Assembly (NCBI GenBank): GCA_037976565.1
Contig: CP137666.1
Span: forward strand, 50,495,271 to 50,559,270
Direction of reading: 5' to 3'
DNA from: Mesocentrotus franciscanus
Lineage: Eukaryota; Echinodermata; Echinoidea; Camarodonta; Strongylocentrotidae
Length of the DNA: 64,000 nt
The notes beneath the pieces are model-generated. The model made no database searches and had not been told where the DNA came from. It saw only the letters and a program-made list of their open reading frames with translations. Positions within the stretch are counted from its first letter, which is position 1. Each line of letters starts with the position of its first letter. A program made the position numbers and the translations under genes. Of the stretch, positions 38,001 to 49,978 are shown in pieces.

Positions 38001-41000
38001 CTCGCAACATAACCGAGGGGCTCTCCCAACAATGCAGCAATGACGTTATCTTTCTGATTGTGTTATGTATTCTCTCGAATCTGACCATCGAGGATTGATT
38101 TTGATTGATTGACGGCCCCAGTGCGGATCCCCTTCAATACCAGGCCAAATGCCAGTGGTCCCTTATACTTTTCTCTTATGGTGCATGAATGTAAGGGACC
38201 AAAAACAGATCAACTAGATCAATCAGTCTACCAAACATTGATTAATATGCAGAGATGCTGCAGAAGAATCTGGTCATAGGTAGCAAATGACAATTATATC
38301 TGTTTAAATACAGTAGTCAAATATGAATACACGATCAGTGCACTGAAAACATTGACTACCAACTTTAAATTCCTAGTAATGGTGACACCGTGTAAGAGCG
38401 TGAACACGCATGCAATATCGGTATGTGCTAATTGCAAGGATGACCAGGCCATTTATCAAAAGAATGTCTTGTGTTTGATCACTTGGATATCACAAATTTT
38501 TGTTCACCCATTGTCATTTGTCCAATAATTGGCTATGTATACTTTTGACACTTGTATCTAATGAATTCCAGGATGAGGACAACCCACATCACAGCAAGTC
38601 GGTGAGCACTGTACAGATGTCGTATGAATTTGCTATGCCATTTGTGGTTCATAATTCATTGGTATGCTGTTTCAGGAATTGCTATATTCCATGTAAAGTT
38701 TTATAGCCATGAATAGAACATCACGGCATGAAATATCCCATTTTCCAGGTATTGCCTAAGAAGGCAATATAGGAACATTCTTTTATCCCTCTGCTTCCAA
38801 ACTACATCAATAGTTCATTGAATTTTTTATTCCTGAATATGCCAAGCTCTTTCTTGCATGTAACTTTTCATTTGAAAGACTTGCAGATGTTTCAATGACT
38901 CACAACCAATATTGTGTGAAAAGCCTCTTGCGTATGCTATCAATGTCAACTTGTACATCTTTCTTGAAATGAAAATAGATCTAAAAGTGAGAGTAGAAAA
39001 ATTGCTGTGAAATTTAGCAATATTTCAACATTTCACTTTGGAGTAGGATGCAGTGAAGAACCTTTTTTCCACATAAAATTGGTTTTTGGTTCAATTCAAT
39101 AACAGAAGTTGTAAATCTGATTTTTCAGACTTTGTAGGTTCCATAGCACGGTATGGCAAAAATCCAAGCCGATAAACATGTCTGATTATGTGCTAGAATT
39201 CTGCCAATGCTGCCAGCTTTACAATACAGCTTATCTATAACTTAAGAGAAAGCTTGCTGGGTAAAGGTTTAGAGACCTGATGATACACCTCCAAGAGACA
39301 TGAAACTATCAACACATACATAATAGACAAGCTCTTGGAGGGTTCAATCTGCAAAGACATGGTAGGTTAGAGAAATGCACACTTGCATCTCAATCTTACA
39401 AACCTTAACGTCAAGGTTTTTAGAAGAACATTAGCCATGGCTAACAAAAAGGGATGATGTTTACTTGAGGGGTGTTGGGAGAAACGAAGTTGAACTTCTA
39501 GAGCCTGGAGGCTCATGATGGTAACCTACCCACGGAGACGTTTCGATTGAAAACGGACAAGTCTTCCTCTTGGTCTTCTTCGACTGACTTGTGTGCTGGT
39601 CCGGATTTGGTTTGGGAATCTGCAGTGGCCGCAGAATCGGCCTTACCAGGCTCCTTCTGAGCCTGGTCAGACGTAGTGGTCAATGTCTGACCATTTTCGT
39701 CTGTGGATTTGGCAGTTGTGGATTCCTCTCCATCTTTGCTTACAGCAGCATCTTCCTGGAAAGGTTTCATTCAAATAGATAATCATATCAAATGCTTCAT
39801 TGTTCTTTTCCTTAACTTCATTTTTACGAGCAGGTTTTTTTAAAATAAATATCAATGACTACTAGAACCTGCATCATCAAAAACTTCTAAAAATTCTACA
39901 CATATCATATGAAATCAGACAAATTAACTAGCCTAATTACTTTGTTTATAAAATCAAAATCAAAAAGGCCATGTTCTACAAGGTTCTTAATGCTATTTTA
40001 CGTGATAAATTGAAATAAAACCACTGATTTCATATTTCATAGTTGCTTACTTGTTCACTCTGAAGTGAAAAAGAAGAAGTATGGTTTGTTGTTATAAACA
40101 CCAACTGCACCACTGACTTCTTCAAAGCAATAGTGAAGGCTAAATATAGTAAATGTATCACAATATATATATATATCAGTTACTTCTGGTTTAAGAAGTA
40201 AAATTAACATTAAAATTATTATAATGGTGCATGTTTCTTTTCACTCACTGCTGTGGCGGAATCCATTTCAAACATCTCCCCTTTCTCTTCCACCATCTGT
40301 AAAAAAAATAAAAAAAATAAAAAAAAAATATGACTAACCACCTAATTTTCAGACAGAATTTCATTTGTGACATAGTCATATTTGAAAGAATCTGTGTCAT
40401 ATAAATAACTTCAAAAACAATAATTCGGTACTTTCTGAAACAAACATGCATTTCAGGGCAACCTCTTCAGGGGTTGTGTATCCAACGAATTGAACAAACT
40501 GAGACATCAGAGCTGCCAAGTTGTATTTTGCATTTTCAGTATTCTTATCCCCCAAAATCAGTATTTTGACCAAAAATCCGTATTTTTTCCGCATGAAAAA
40601 AATATGCATGCATATCGGCAATGTTCGATCACTTACTTAGGCCTATTACATTTCCGTCCCACACGTAAACAACTAAGGCCTAAGCACTGCACAATAGACT
40701 TAACAGTAACACATTAAAAATTTGCCCTTTCAAAAAAAAAACCCTTAGAAGTAGATCTACACATACATGTAGCTTATCAAATTAACATTCATTACCGTCA
40801 GACGGACAATTCCTTCAGTCTTTTCTGCAAATGTCCTTCATTTCAGTTCTAACTCGACTTGTATAGTCACATCGCATGCACAATTAGTACACACATACGT
40901 ACACACGTGTACGAATATTGGCAAGTTGCAGCACCGATTCCACTTCAGTCCCACACGCAGACAATCGATGCATGCTCGAAGCACCGCACACATGCATAGT

Positions 41001-44000
41001 AAACATACACACGGATATCTAAGCCGACACACGTCTTTCAGCGCACGGAGTGCGCACCAGCCATGCCCATTGACTAATACACAATTGACACGGCGCGCGC
41101 ACCGCCCATAGACTTATACACAACTGATTTTTTCTTTTTCCGTATTTTAACATGAAAAAACGTACGTCCGTATTTTAAGTTGATTTCCGTACAAAATACG
41201 GTAAATCCGTACTACTTGGCAGCTCTGAGACATACATCTTCCTACCACTTTGACTTTTCTGTTGAACATTCCCTCAACTCTACGGTTAATGGGAAAAAGC
41301 AATAACAAACAGAATCATAGTTTCTATCATGCTGCATAATCCATTATACAGAGAGCAAGTTAACCCATTGACTACTGACATCCTTTATGCACATAGGCTT
41401 TAATACAGGAGCCCCCAAGTTCTTGTAGGCAGTGGATTAATCTTACCTTCAAGTGGTCTGCACTCTTCAAATGACGCTTGTAGATACCCATACCAGGGAA
41501 ATTTTCATTGCACACTTTACACCGAGGACTCTTCTCTATTTTCATCTCCTATTTAGAAAAGAAAAAAATTAAAATAATAATAATAATAGCATGAGGATAA
41601 GGTAGATAGACGGTACTCAAAAAGAGTTGAACAATTATCTACAGTGACAAAAGTTTCTATGAAAGGAATTTTAGCGTGGCATGATATTAGATACATGTAA
41701 ATATTGATCGTATGTCCGTTGCTTTATATATTACTTGATTTCATTGATTTCTATTAGTAATAGAACTTTTTCCAAATTTTTTTCAGTATACATAAACATA
41801 GTGCAAAGCCCATCATCTTATAATCTCTTAACTTCTTCATGTAAACAAAATCTTTACTTCCGTGTTTAGTTCAATGGCACATATTTTCTTAACTTATAAT
41901 GCAAATGATATGTTTATCCAAGTTTGGAATATTTTGACATAAATTGAATCATATGACTTCTGAAATAATAGTAAATGTATAAACAAGCACTGACCAAAAC
42001 CTGTCGAAACTGTCGTCCTTTGCTAAAGTGTGATATGGGTGAACATCATTTTGATTTGATGCGTGTTACATACCTTGTGTTTCTCAGTCTGTGCATGGGC
42101 CACAAGTGAACCTCTAATATGTTCCTTACACAGCAGACAGAACTTGACCTGGTACGTCTTGGTCTTGGGTGCTGCTGCATCTTGGCCATCACTGAGATTT
42201 AAAGAAGAAAAAAATCATCCAAAATGCATGTTACTCATCACTTGGAAAAGAATTTTAAAAATAGTTGAGGTTTTTTCCCTTTTGTCTTTCAAAATTTACT
42301 TCTAATCTATATATTCACCAACATTTGACTTCATATATACAATTTCATTCATTTCTGAATATTGTAATAACAATTTTGCCACAATTGCCACATAATGCGA
42401 TGATTGACACAAAATAATATGGTAGGGGTGACATCAAAATTTAAAGAATTTTAATGAAAATGAATTTACGGTAATGTATTAGTTGGGAAAGAGGGGGTAG
42501 TGGTAATAGTACAAGTAATAGCAGTAGACTGTCACTATGCCACTAGGTCCATGGGAATTGTAGCCACTTTGAAGAATGTACTCTTCTCTTTTGAAAGATG
42601 GCCCTGAATGGGTCCATGGTACGGGCGATATTCAAATAGTCCTCACTGGCCTTTTGCTGCTTTATTCTGCCTGAAAAATGAATTAAGGAGACATTATCAA
42701 GAGGATCCCCCTCACTCACTCACCCTTCTCCTTCTTTAGGTTTCTGCTCCACCTCCTGTTCCACCATCTGGATCTCTGACAGGTTCTCTATGTGCATGTT
42801 ACTGAACATGTGGTTCTTGAAGGCCTGTAAAATAAGTATGATCATAATCATTACAATCATAATAATAACACAAAGCATTGTATCAAGGGAGATAATATCT
42901 TGTATCTCTTCTACTAATTCCTTAAAAACAACAAAGCAGAATCTGAGTTATCAATTATGAAGTTCAAAATATTATTACTATGGAATTCATTAAATCAAAT
43001 CAAATTCCCAAAATAAAGGACATTCTTTAATTTGTTTCAAATTAGCAATTACACAGAAATTATATCTGACCCCTAACAATTAGCTACATTCACTGGCATA
43101 CTGATAGGGGTGGGGGGGGGGGCAGTTGACCCCCAAATAAAATTCAAACATGGTTTATTTCTAATTCGATACTAGTGATTTACAAATGTTGCTGAAATAG
43201 CATTATTTTTCCCTGAGCTTCTGGGGGCTCTGCCCCCTGGACCCTGCCAAGGGCCCTAAGGCAGGCCCCTAGTTGCTCATCTGACCGTAATCAAATGCCT
43301 AAAACCCCTGAGCTTCCGGGGACTCCGCCCCCTGGACCCCACCCCCTGGACCCCACCAGGGCCTAAGGTGGGCCCCTGGATGCTCATGTGAGCGTAATTT
43401 AGTGCCTAAAACCCCTGAGCTTCTGGGGGCTCCGTCCCCTGGACCCCACTCCAATTAGTGACCTGCCAGTGTCATAAATAAGGTATCAAACTATCTCATC
43501 TGACCGTAATTAAAATGCCTAAAACCCCTGAGCTTCATGGGGCTCCGCCCTTTCACCCCCACCGGAGCTTTGCCCTTGGACCCCACATCAAATTACGGTG
43601 GTGGTGCAGATTTTTTTTCTGCCCCCAAAAAAACTTTTTTGCTCCTTACGCCACTGGCTACATTGTATTCAATTCAATATTACCATAGTCTTGTTTCCCC
43701 ATTCATTCAAACAGAAGGCATATTTTTTATAGTTCAAATAATATCCTCCAGATTATATTTCCCCTAAAATATGAAACCTTTTCCTACTTCACAACACCAC
43801 AATTCACAAAACATAAAGTAGAATGCACCACATTTACATAGATGTACATATACAGTCAAACCTGCTTTAGTGACTACCTGTCTACAGAGACCACATCTTT
43901 TGTTTCCCTTGAAAACGATTTCTCATTGAAACATGTACTAAAGGAACCTGTCTATAAAGAATACTTATTGTGTTTCCCTTGGGCGGTCGCTATAGACAGG

Positions 44001-47000
44001 TTTGACTGTACTTTAAAGTCATCAAATAATCACATCTTACATGGATATCCCTGCATTGCCACTGGCAGATGTGACAGAACAGCTGCTCCAAATTCAATGA
44101 TCCAGGTGACCTGTTTCCACCAAAATTGCCCCTGCTGGAACCACCGAAGTTGCCCCTGCTGGAACCACCGAAGTTGCCCCTGCTGGAACCACCGAAATTG
44201 CCCCTGCTGGAACCACCAAAATTGCCCCTGCTGGCACCACCAAAACCGCCCCTTCCACCTCTCTGGCCACTCGCGAATGCAATTGTTCTGGTTCTCTCAC
44301 GTCGGTTCCTACGGCGCCCTCTCATGTTGTCTCCAGCTGCTGGCTTCCTTTCCGAGGAGGACCTATCCCCGGGTGTCTAGGAGAGGATGAACAAGGGAAT
44401 CAATTGAGTCTTTGTATAAAACTACAGTTTTCACAGAATTGCACTGACAAATCATATAATTAGAAACTTCACATAGGCTACAGTTGTGGGTAGAAAATGG
44501 GTGACTGGTACTAAGTTATTGCTTGACTGCTCAAGCACCTCTTTGAATAGCTTGTCAATACTTTCCAATTGAAGTTTGGAAGCATTTTTCACAAATGTGA
44601 CAAGGACAATTATTTCTCAAGCTGTAGGGGTAATGAATATGTTAAAAACTGTTGTTCCAATGAGGATTCTTTAAACATTGTATTACCGTAAATCTCTGTG
44701 TATAAGACGCACCCCTATTTTTAAGACAACAAAAAAAATTGTTACTTTTTTGCTTTTTAGCAGACACCGTAGTACGTTAGAAAACCAATGCGGCAAAGTT
44801 GAAGGCGCCATTTTGTACTTGTGAGCTTGTCACAAATAATAGTAACAATGTTGTTTTAAAACTAAAAATGACAGACAAATCTTCCTCCGAGTCCTAACAG
44901 AAATTCGGAGAGAGGCTAGTTTGGTTCTACAGGTAGTTTCTGAATGGTGAGTCGATATCCCGTGTGCATTGTGTGAGTGAGCTGGGACCATGCCCTTGCT
45001 CTCCCGGGCACGGGTGAGCTTCGGCCGGCAGAGTGCTATGTGAAGGGGCTTAATAAAATTGAGACTTAAAAAAAATTTAAAAAAAACTCTCTTCCCTTCA
45101 AATTAGGAACGTAGGTTAACTTCAAATAGTAGATCCTATTCTTCATTTGCATTATGTAGTTTATGTAGTTTATGTTGAGACACAGTGATTATCGAAAACC
45201 ACTAAAAAGTAGCATTTTGAGGACTCAAAATATCCTGTACCTGTCTATAAGACGCACCCCCGACATTTGAATTTTTCAGACGGAAAAAAGGTGCGTCTTA
45301 TACACAGAGATTTACGGTATACAATGATTTTACCTTGTTTATCGTATTGCAATATTGTATGGGGGCACAGTGCAATGTATCTTAGAAATAGAAATAAAAT
45401 ACTCCAGAAGTGTGCAATACTAGTAATTTGCAATTCACAACCCCTTGCCCCCAAAACCCTTTATTTCAACAATTGTGTATTTCAAAGTTGGATCAAATAT
45501 GTACTCCTATTTTAAGAACATTTTACCAGATAGTTTAAATAATTATTTTACGTCAAATTGTGAAATTCATAGCCACAGTCACCGCCTTAGTACGAGAAAT
45601 TCAAAATACTTGAGATTGCCATCATTATATAAATTTTTCACAAACAACAATATCATACACTGGTGCACAATGCTGGAATCTAATACCAATAGAGATTAAA
45701 GATAAAGTTGAGTTCTGGTCATGCAATTGCATTGTGGAAGAAACGGTGTGGAATCGATCAGAAAAGGTTGATCATCTAGCATATAAGTATTGGTACACTG
45801 CAAGGTTCTGGAATCATCAAAATGATAAGAAATTTGGCCCAGTCTTGGTAAAGTTACAAGAACCTAACATAGAAAGATGTATATGGGGCTACACGAACAT
45901 GTGGCATAAAAAATTCGGATTTTTATGTTGTTACATGCCATATTTAGAATATGAAAGCATTTGAAGAGCCATGCTTTTCAGGGAACATTTGTTATCTGAT
46001 GTTCTTCAACACTTGCATAATAACAATGATAATGCTCACAAATTATCTTTCACCTCTTCCCAGAACTCAACCTTCTCTTTAAGGACAGTCCCACACTTTC
46101 TACATTCAAACGTTAATTTAAACTTGTACATGAAAACAATTGATAAATTTATAATGGTACAATATTAAAATGTTTTGCCTGTTCCATTTGCCAGCTTGAT
46201 TAAGTTTTGTTATGTACTGTAAGTCACTTTTACAACTGTCATATTGTTGTGGGTTTTTTGTTTTTGTTTTTATATAAAAATATCAAAAATGCCTATTATT
46301 GTACTGGGATCAGCCTTGACAGGCCCCTGGCATTTGCTGGTCAACCCACATGTTTTTCAAATATCTATTTAGTTGTTCTGTGTTCGTGTACATTTGTTCA
46401 CTGTTTTTTTTTTCTCTCAATATTATTGTTCATTAATTCTGTGTTACTTTGCATTTTTAATATGTCTGTGAATGTATGTATGTTTGTTTTTTATGAACCA
46501 CATGTGGAAATAAACTAAACTTGAAAATTGAAAATTACCTCATACAATATTTTTTTAACCAAAAATCTTCTTTTATATCCAAAATATTTATGATTACAGC
46601 TATGGTTCTTACATCTTTTCCAATGGCCGTCCGTTTCTCTGGCGGTTGACTTGAAGAGACCAGGGAGGGGATATTTTGTGGTTCTGCAAGAATCGGCTTT
46701 CTGTTTCCACTGCTTCCATGGTTCCCTGTGAAAACCATTGACACATACTAGTAATGTTCTTCTCAATCATAAAATTCTTAACAAAAATTAAATGGATACA
46801 ATACATCTCCAATATGCCAACATCTCTATAAACTGAATGTCAAGAACATTTAGCATTGTGAATGTAATCGTAATTTTACATTTGATTGATCTGTGTGTAT
46901 ATGCATCAACTGTCCAGCCAAAAACCAGATCATGAACCTGATGTCAAGTAGAGGCAATCAACAAGAGAAAAAAAAGTGGTTGCGGAGAGTAAATTCATAC

Positions 47001-49410
47001 AGTTAAAAGTTTCTCTACCTGGTGAATCGATCTTGCGCTTCTGGCCTTGTTGCCTTCCACCACCCTTTCTGTCACGAGACCCATCTTGGCCTCCTCTCCC
47101 GCCCTGCTTGCCTCCACGGAAACCTCCCTGACCTCCGCGACCTCCACGCTGCTGCTGTCCTGGGCTCCCTCCAAAGTTTCTCCCACCTTTGTCTCCTCCT
47201 CCTGACTGGCGCCTGCCTCCTCCTGACTGGCGCCTGCCTCCTCCACCACCCTGTCCTCTGCCTCCACCACTACCCTGTCCTCTACCTCCACTCATTCTCC
47301 TCTGGTCCTGTCTAGGTCCACGCCCTGGGCTCCTCCTGGGTCCTCCTTGGTTGCGTCTCATGTCTTGATGACCTGCTATCATGAGCTTTTTACGCTCCCT
47401 AAAAGTCAGAAAGAGCACATAAAGTGTCGGGCAAGAATCATGACAAATAGGAAATGAAGACTGCTTGTAAATCTATGATGCATGTACAGAAAGGACTATT
47501 AATTTGAAGAACATACAGTAATACATGAGGCAAATCTGTTAAAGTTACCAACATTTTGGCATTGTCCTGTATGTGGTTGAATTGAACTTCAAATGTAAGA
47601 AAAAATCTTTCCTGAAAGTTCTCATTGTAATTTTCACCTGTCAATGAAGATAGTCATTATATCCAAAGGGACAGTAGTTCTGATCCTGTGGTATGAAAAT
47701 ACAAATCTATCACAAGCTCCATGTATATCCCAATATGATCACTCCACAAAAACAAGATACCGTAATACACATGAACAATAAAATAAGCTCTGCATTTACT
47801 TGGATTAATCACAAACTATTTATGGGGTGAAGTAACTTACATCTCCAGGAGCAAGGCTTGTTCTTCAAGAATGGCTTTCTGCAACTGCACCTTTGCAGCC
47901 AGATTCTCGGTGTATCCAGTTGCCCTGCCAGAACTGTTCAGATTATGGCGTCCACCAGTGTTCATGTCATCAAACCTTGACATGTCTCTCGGCATCTCCC
48001 TGGGCACGCCTTTGGAGGTCCCTACCGCTGTCCAGGGGGTAACGGTTGCTAGCTTGGGAAGAGAACTGTCCCATGTTGGTTGAAGTCTGGAAACCCATCT
48101 CATTGGATTTAAGGTCAGATGAAGAGTCGTGAAAAGATCGTCCTTGGCCAAGGTTATCCCTTCCTGTATTTCCTTCAAAGAAATATCAAGAGTTTTATTA
48201 TGTATCCTGAAATGACATAGTATGATACTGAAGATGGCTATAACTAGAATGTCACATTGGAATTTCGCCCCCACACATACACAGGAAGGTCTGTATGACA
48301 ATCATTCTGCTGCCAGAATTCTTAAACCATAATTCCATTACAACTAGGTTTTAAACAGATTTGACACTCAAGTTGGCCGGGCCCAATGTGGACATTTCTC
48401 TATCAGTATTTTATAAAATGATTTTTATGTATGTGTATGATGACTAAATTGACTTTAGATATTAAGGCTGTGCATAAGCGTGAAATGAGGTACTCGAGTA
48501 CACTCCGAGGCTTACAGGCGAATACTCGAATACTCGGACGCTATGTTTTTGTTTTTGTTTTTTTTTTTGCTAACACCATACTACGGTGGAATCTCTGTAA
48601 TCTCCAGGTCCGTCTCCGAAAACCCACGCGATTTTACTTTGAGTTGCAGTTGAAGGCGCCGATTTGTGCTTTTGAACTTTTCACAAATAATAGTAACAAT
48701 GTTGTTTTTAAAACTAAAGATGACAGACAAATTTTCCTCAGAGTCCAAACAGAAATCCAGAGATTTGGTCCCAGTTTCTGAGTGGTGAATTGACAGTGAA
48801 ACCCCGTGTATGATTGAGCTGGGAAACATTTTTACCCTCAGTACCATGTCTAAAGGGCCCATGTTGGCGAGGCTAGGCGCAAAATTACAAAATGAGACCG
48901 AGATCGGATGAGCGTTCTGCGCATATGCTGGCTGTAAGCTAAAGTTCTACGTGCGCAGCCTTATTAGATATCCAATGACTTCTAACAAGTGTATGACTAG
49001 CTGAAAATGCTCACCATAAGACTGTCTGTCAGAATAGAAGTCAGTCCTATCACTGGCTGACCTCGACAGTACAGAGTTGTCATATCTGTCATCATCCCGA
49101 TCCCTTCTGAACGTATTTCGGTCACTGCTACTACTCAGGTCAACACTACCATAAGTGTTCCCGGTAGCGTTGCTGGACCTTGGAGTGTTCCCGGTCGAGT
49201 AGCTGGACCTTGGAGTGCTCCCGGTCTGGTAGCTGGACCTTGAGAGGTCCTGGATCCTTGCTGGTTGAAATCTCTTGAGCGGAAAGAGCCAGAATCATCC
49301 AACCGACCAGTGAAAGGAATGTCCCCAAGAATGCTGCCTGAAGATTGGCTGAACCTCCCACGGTCACCTTCTCTATCCCTTGCATTGTTACGGTCATATT
49401 TTGAATACAT
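35063..49410 (-). CDS. CIZ1: CIZ1-like nuclear protein with RGG-rich N-terminus and matrin-type zinc fingers (13 coding exons)
   Basis: Vertebrate CIZ1 is a nuclear-matrix protein linked to p21/cyclin and replication initiation. Minus-strand exons, 5' to 3': 49431-49015, 48172-47841, 47398-47019, 46725-46613, 44376-44041, 42824-42724, 42191-42074, 41548-41447, 40296-40249, 39755-39530, 36830-36709, 36070-35756, 35445-35063. Order of parts: Ser/Arg/Gly-rich start, a strong RGG box (47.0-47.4 kb), five SRGNFGGS repeats (44.1-44.3 kb), finger 1 (LFCHICQWQC...H-x5-H, split by an intron), finger 2 (FCLLCKEHIRGSLVAH), finger 3 (CKVCNENFPGMGIYKRH), a matrin-type finger (VVPVTGFFCKLCRRFY), KAAEEA repeats, an acidic region, and a basic end RNTRTKR. 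Finger order and spacing match CIZ1. ATG at 49,408-49,410 is chosen because upstream codons are non-Met and A is at -3; a 5' exon may lie further right. Three single-base breaks (near 49.24, 48.0 and 35.92 kb) must be corrected; then the frame closes at 990 residues. Confidence 0.82.
35756..36070 (-). other. CIZ1: KAAEEA-repeat exon, right copy, with 3-bp and 1-bp deletions
   Basis: The same exon as 26,863-27,181, but 315 instead of 319 bp. One repeat lacks an alanine codon, and one CCGCGG unit reads CCGCG at about 35,920. The reading frame then shifts into KKPRPLKKPR-type sequence. The left copy is intact, so this is most simply a consensus error in a GC-rich repeat. Confidence 0.85.
40508..41227. 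mobile_element. TIR element (CAGAGCTGCCAAG), allele in the right copy
   Basis: Same insertion as 31,621-32,326, flanked by AGACAT. It differs by a replaced stretch at about 41,042-41,066 (GCGCACGGAGTGCGCACC) and small indels. Confidence 0.7.
43091..43656. mobile_element. hAT-like non-autonomous element with internal tandem repeats
   Basis: Flanked by a perfect 8-bp duplication GCTACATT (43,083-43,090 and 43,657-43,664). Ends are CACTGGC... and ...ACGCCACTG, i.e. CAGTGGC-type termini. Inside are four tandem units of about 95-116 bp with CCCCTGAGCTTC(T/C)GGGG...CTCATCTGACCGTAAT (starts near 43,211, 43,307, 43,411, 43,526). No transposase is present. An 8-bp duplication is the hAT signature. 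Confidence 0.85.
43853..44008. mobile_element. TIR MITE (CAGTCAAACCTGTCT family), copy 2
   Basis: Ends CAGTCAAACCTG and AGACAGGTTTGACTG with flanking TA, matching the element at 14,401-14,578. It sits about 30 bp downstream of the donor of the CIZ1-like exon 44376-44041. Confidence 0.85.
44110..44250 (-). repeat. CIZ1: 24-bp coding tandem repeat (SRGNFGGS)
   Basis: Five tandem 24-bp units in an exon of the CIZ1-like gene encode Ser-Arg-Gly-Asn-Phe-Gly-Gly-Ser, an RG/FG-type low-complexity segment of the kind found in RNA-binding and condensate-forming proteins. Confidence 0.85.
44683..45318. mobile_element. TIR MITE with AAGACGCACC-type ends
   Basis: The left end has CCGTAAATCTCTGTGTATAA then GACGCACC; the right end is the exact inverse (GGTGCGTCTTATACACAGAG then ATTTACGGTA). 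The matching even extends outside into CATTGTA. A second internal AAGACGCACCCC motif is at about 45,248. No ORF. An internal segment (about 44,800-44,900) is shared with 48,640-48,760. Confidence 0.8.
45319..46535 (+). mobile_element. Degenerate LINE 3' end (reverse-transcriptase C-terminus and tail)
   Basis: Plus-strand fragments read as the end of a non-LTR ORF2: LPCLSYCNIVWGHSA, KILQKCAILVICNS, then DSLNNYFTSNCEIHSH, and CWNLIPIEIK in another frame. After about 0.4 kb of unrelated sequence (45.7-46.06 kb) it resumes with DSPTLSTFKR and a 3' region ending AATAAACTAAACTTGA at about 46,515. It lies in a CIZ1-like intron, antisense to that gene. Frame-broken and inactive. Confidence 0.75.
47841..48172 (-). 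other. CIZ1: Second coding exon of the CIZ1-like gene with a 1-bp frame break
   Basis: Entering in the phase set by the previous exon, it reads GNTGRDNLGQGRSFHDSSSD and then DSGRDLQRR. The final part, in phase with the next exon, reads MSRFDDMNTGGRHNLNSSG and then LQKAILEEQALLLEM. The frames differ by one base. The exon is 332 bp where 331 is needed, so one extra base lies at about 47,970-48,010, where short C and G runs occur. Confidence 0.8.
48480..48870. repeat. Dispersed repeat related to the 44.8-45.0 kb element interior
   Basis: Shares GAAGGCGCC, CACAAATAATAGTAACAATG and TGACAGACAAAT in the same order with 44,800-44,900. Its ends are not resolved. A palindromic TACTCGAGTAC lies near the left edge. 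Confidence 0.6.
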
Positions 49411-49431
49411 ACTTGCACAGTATCTCTGCAA
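49015..49431 (-). other. CIZ1: First coding exon of the CIZ1-like gene with a 1-bp frame break
   Basis: The 5' part reads MYSKYDRNNARDREGDRGRF and continues to FNQQGSRTS. The 3' part is clearly coding in another frame (RSSYQTGSTPRSSYSTGNTP, then SVDLSSSSDRNTFRRD) and splices in phase (TAT G|GT) to the next exon. The exon is 417 bp where 418 is needed. The missing base lies at about 49,236-49,262. The 3' part holds three 30-bp tandem repeats (about 49,150-49,240). Confidence 0.8.
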
Positions 49432-49946
49432 CTGCAAGGGAAATCAAAATTAATGATAAAAAGAAATGTAAACAAGATTGTATTATCTAGACCTAGACTT
49501 TTACAATAAGAGCATTTAGTTTAAAGAGGGATACGCAGAAAGTTGGATAAATTCTGCAAACTCTACGCCTGGCCTTTGTAATACTAGTAAAAGTACACTC
49601 AACTAACGGTTATTATTGTAAAGTACATGTACATGTAGATCCAAGTACAAATTGGCAATGCAAAAAACAGCCATTTTTGTGTACACCGTGTGTATTTGCG
49701 TTTCCGATAAACCAACATAGCGAACTCCATGAGAGGTCAGGTTTTTTAAATGTAAATCTCATGTAAGCTAATTATCATCACGAACACGTGGAAGGTAAGT
49801 TAAGCAAATCGTGTATCACACTCACAGTATCACTCCGCCGCCCGTATCAAAAGTCAAAATCTCATTTTTTGGTTTAATTCTTGTCCGATATCAAAGTGCT
49901 TTTGAGAAGAAAGAAGAGCTAGAGGCTAGTACTAGTATAACTCCAG

Positions 49947-49978
49947 GGAGCTCCGACGACGAAAGGCGTCGGAGCTCC
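49947..49978. repeat. Perfect 12-bp stem hairpin
   Basis: GGAGCTCCGACG, an 8-nt loop, then CGTCGGAGCTCC. GC-rich in an AT-rich setting, inside the left arm of the larger inverted repeat. Confidence 0.9.

Larger units (their letters stand above)
33897..42302. repeat. 8.4-kb duplicated block, right copy (starts exactly at the gap)
   Basis: Homologous to 25,003-33,396. After 42,302 the sequence continues into unique intron and the upstream exons of the CIZ1-like gene, so this copy is the one physically linked to the 5' half. Confidence 0.97.
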
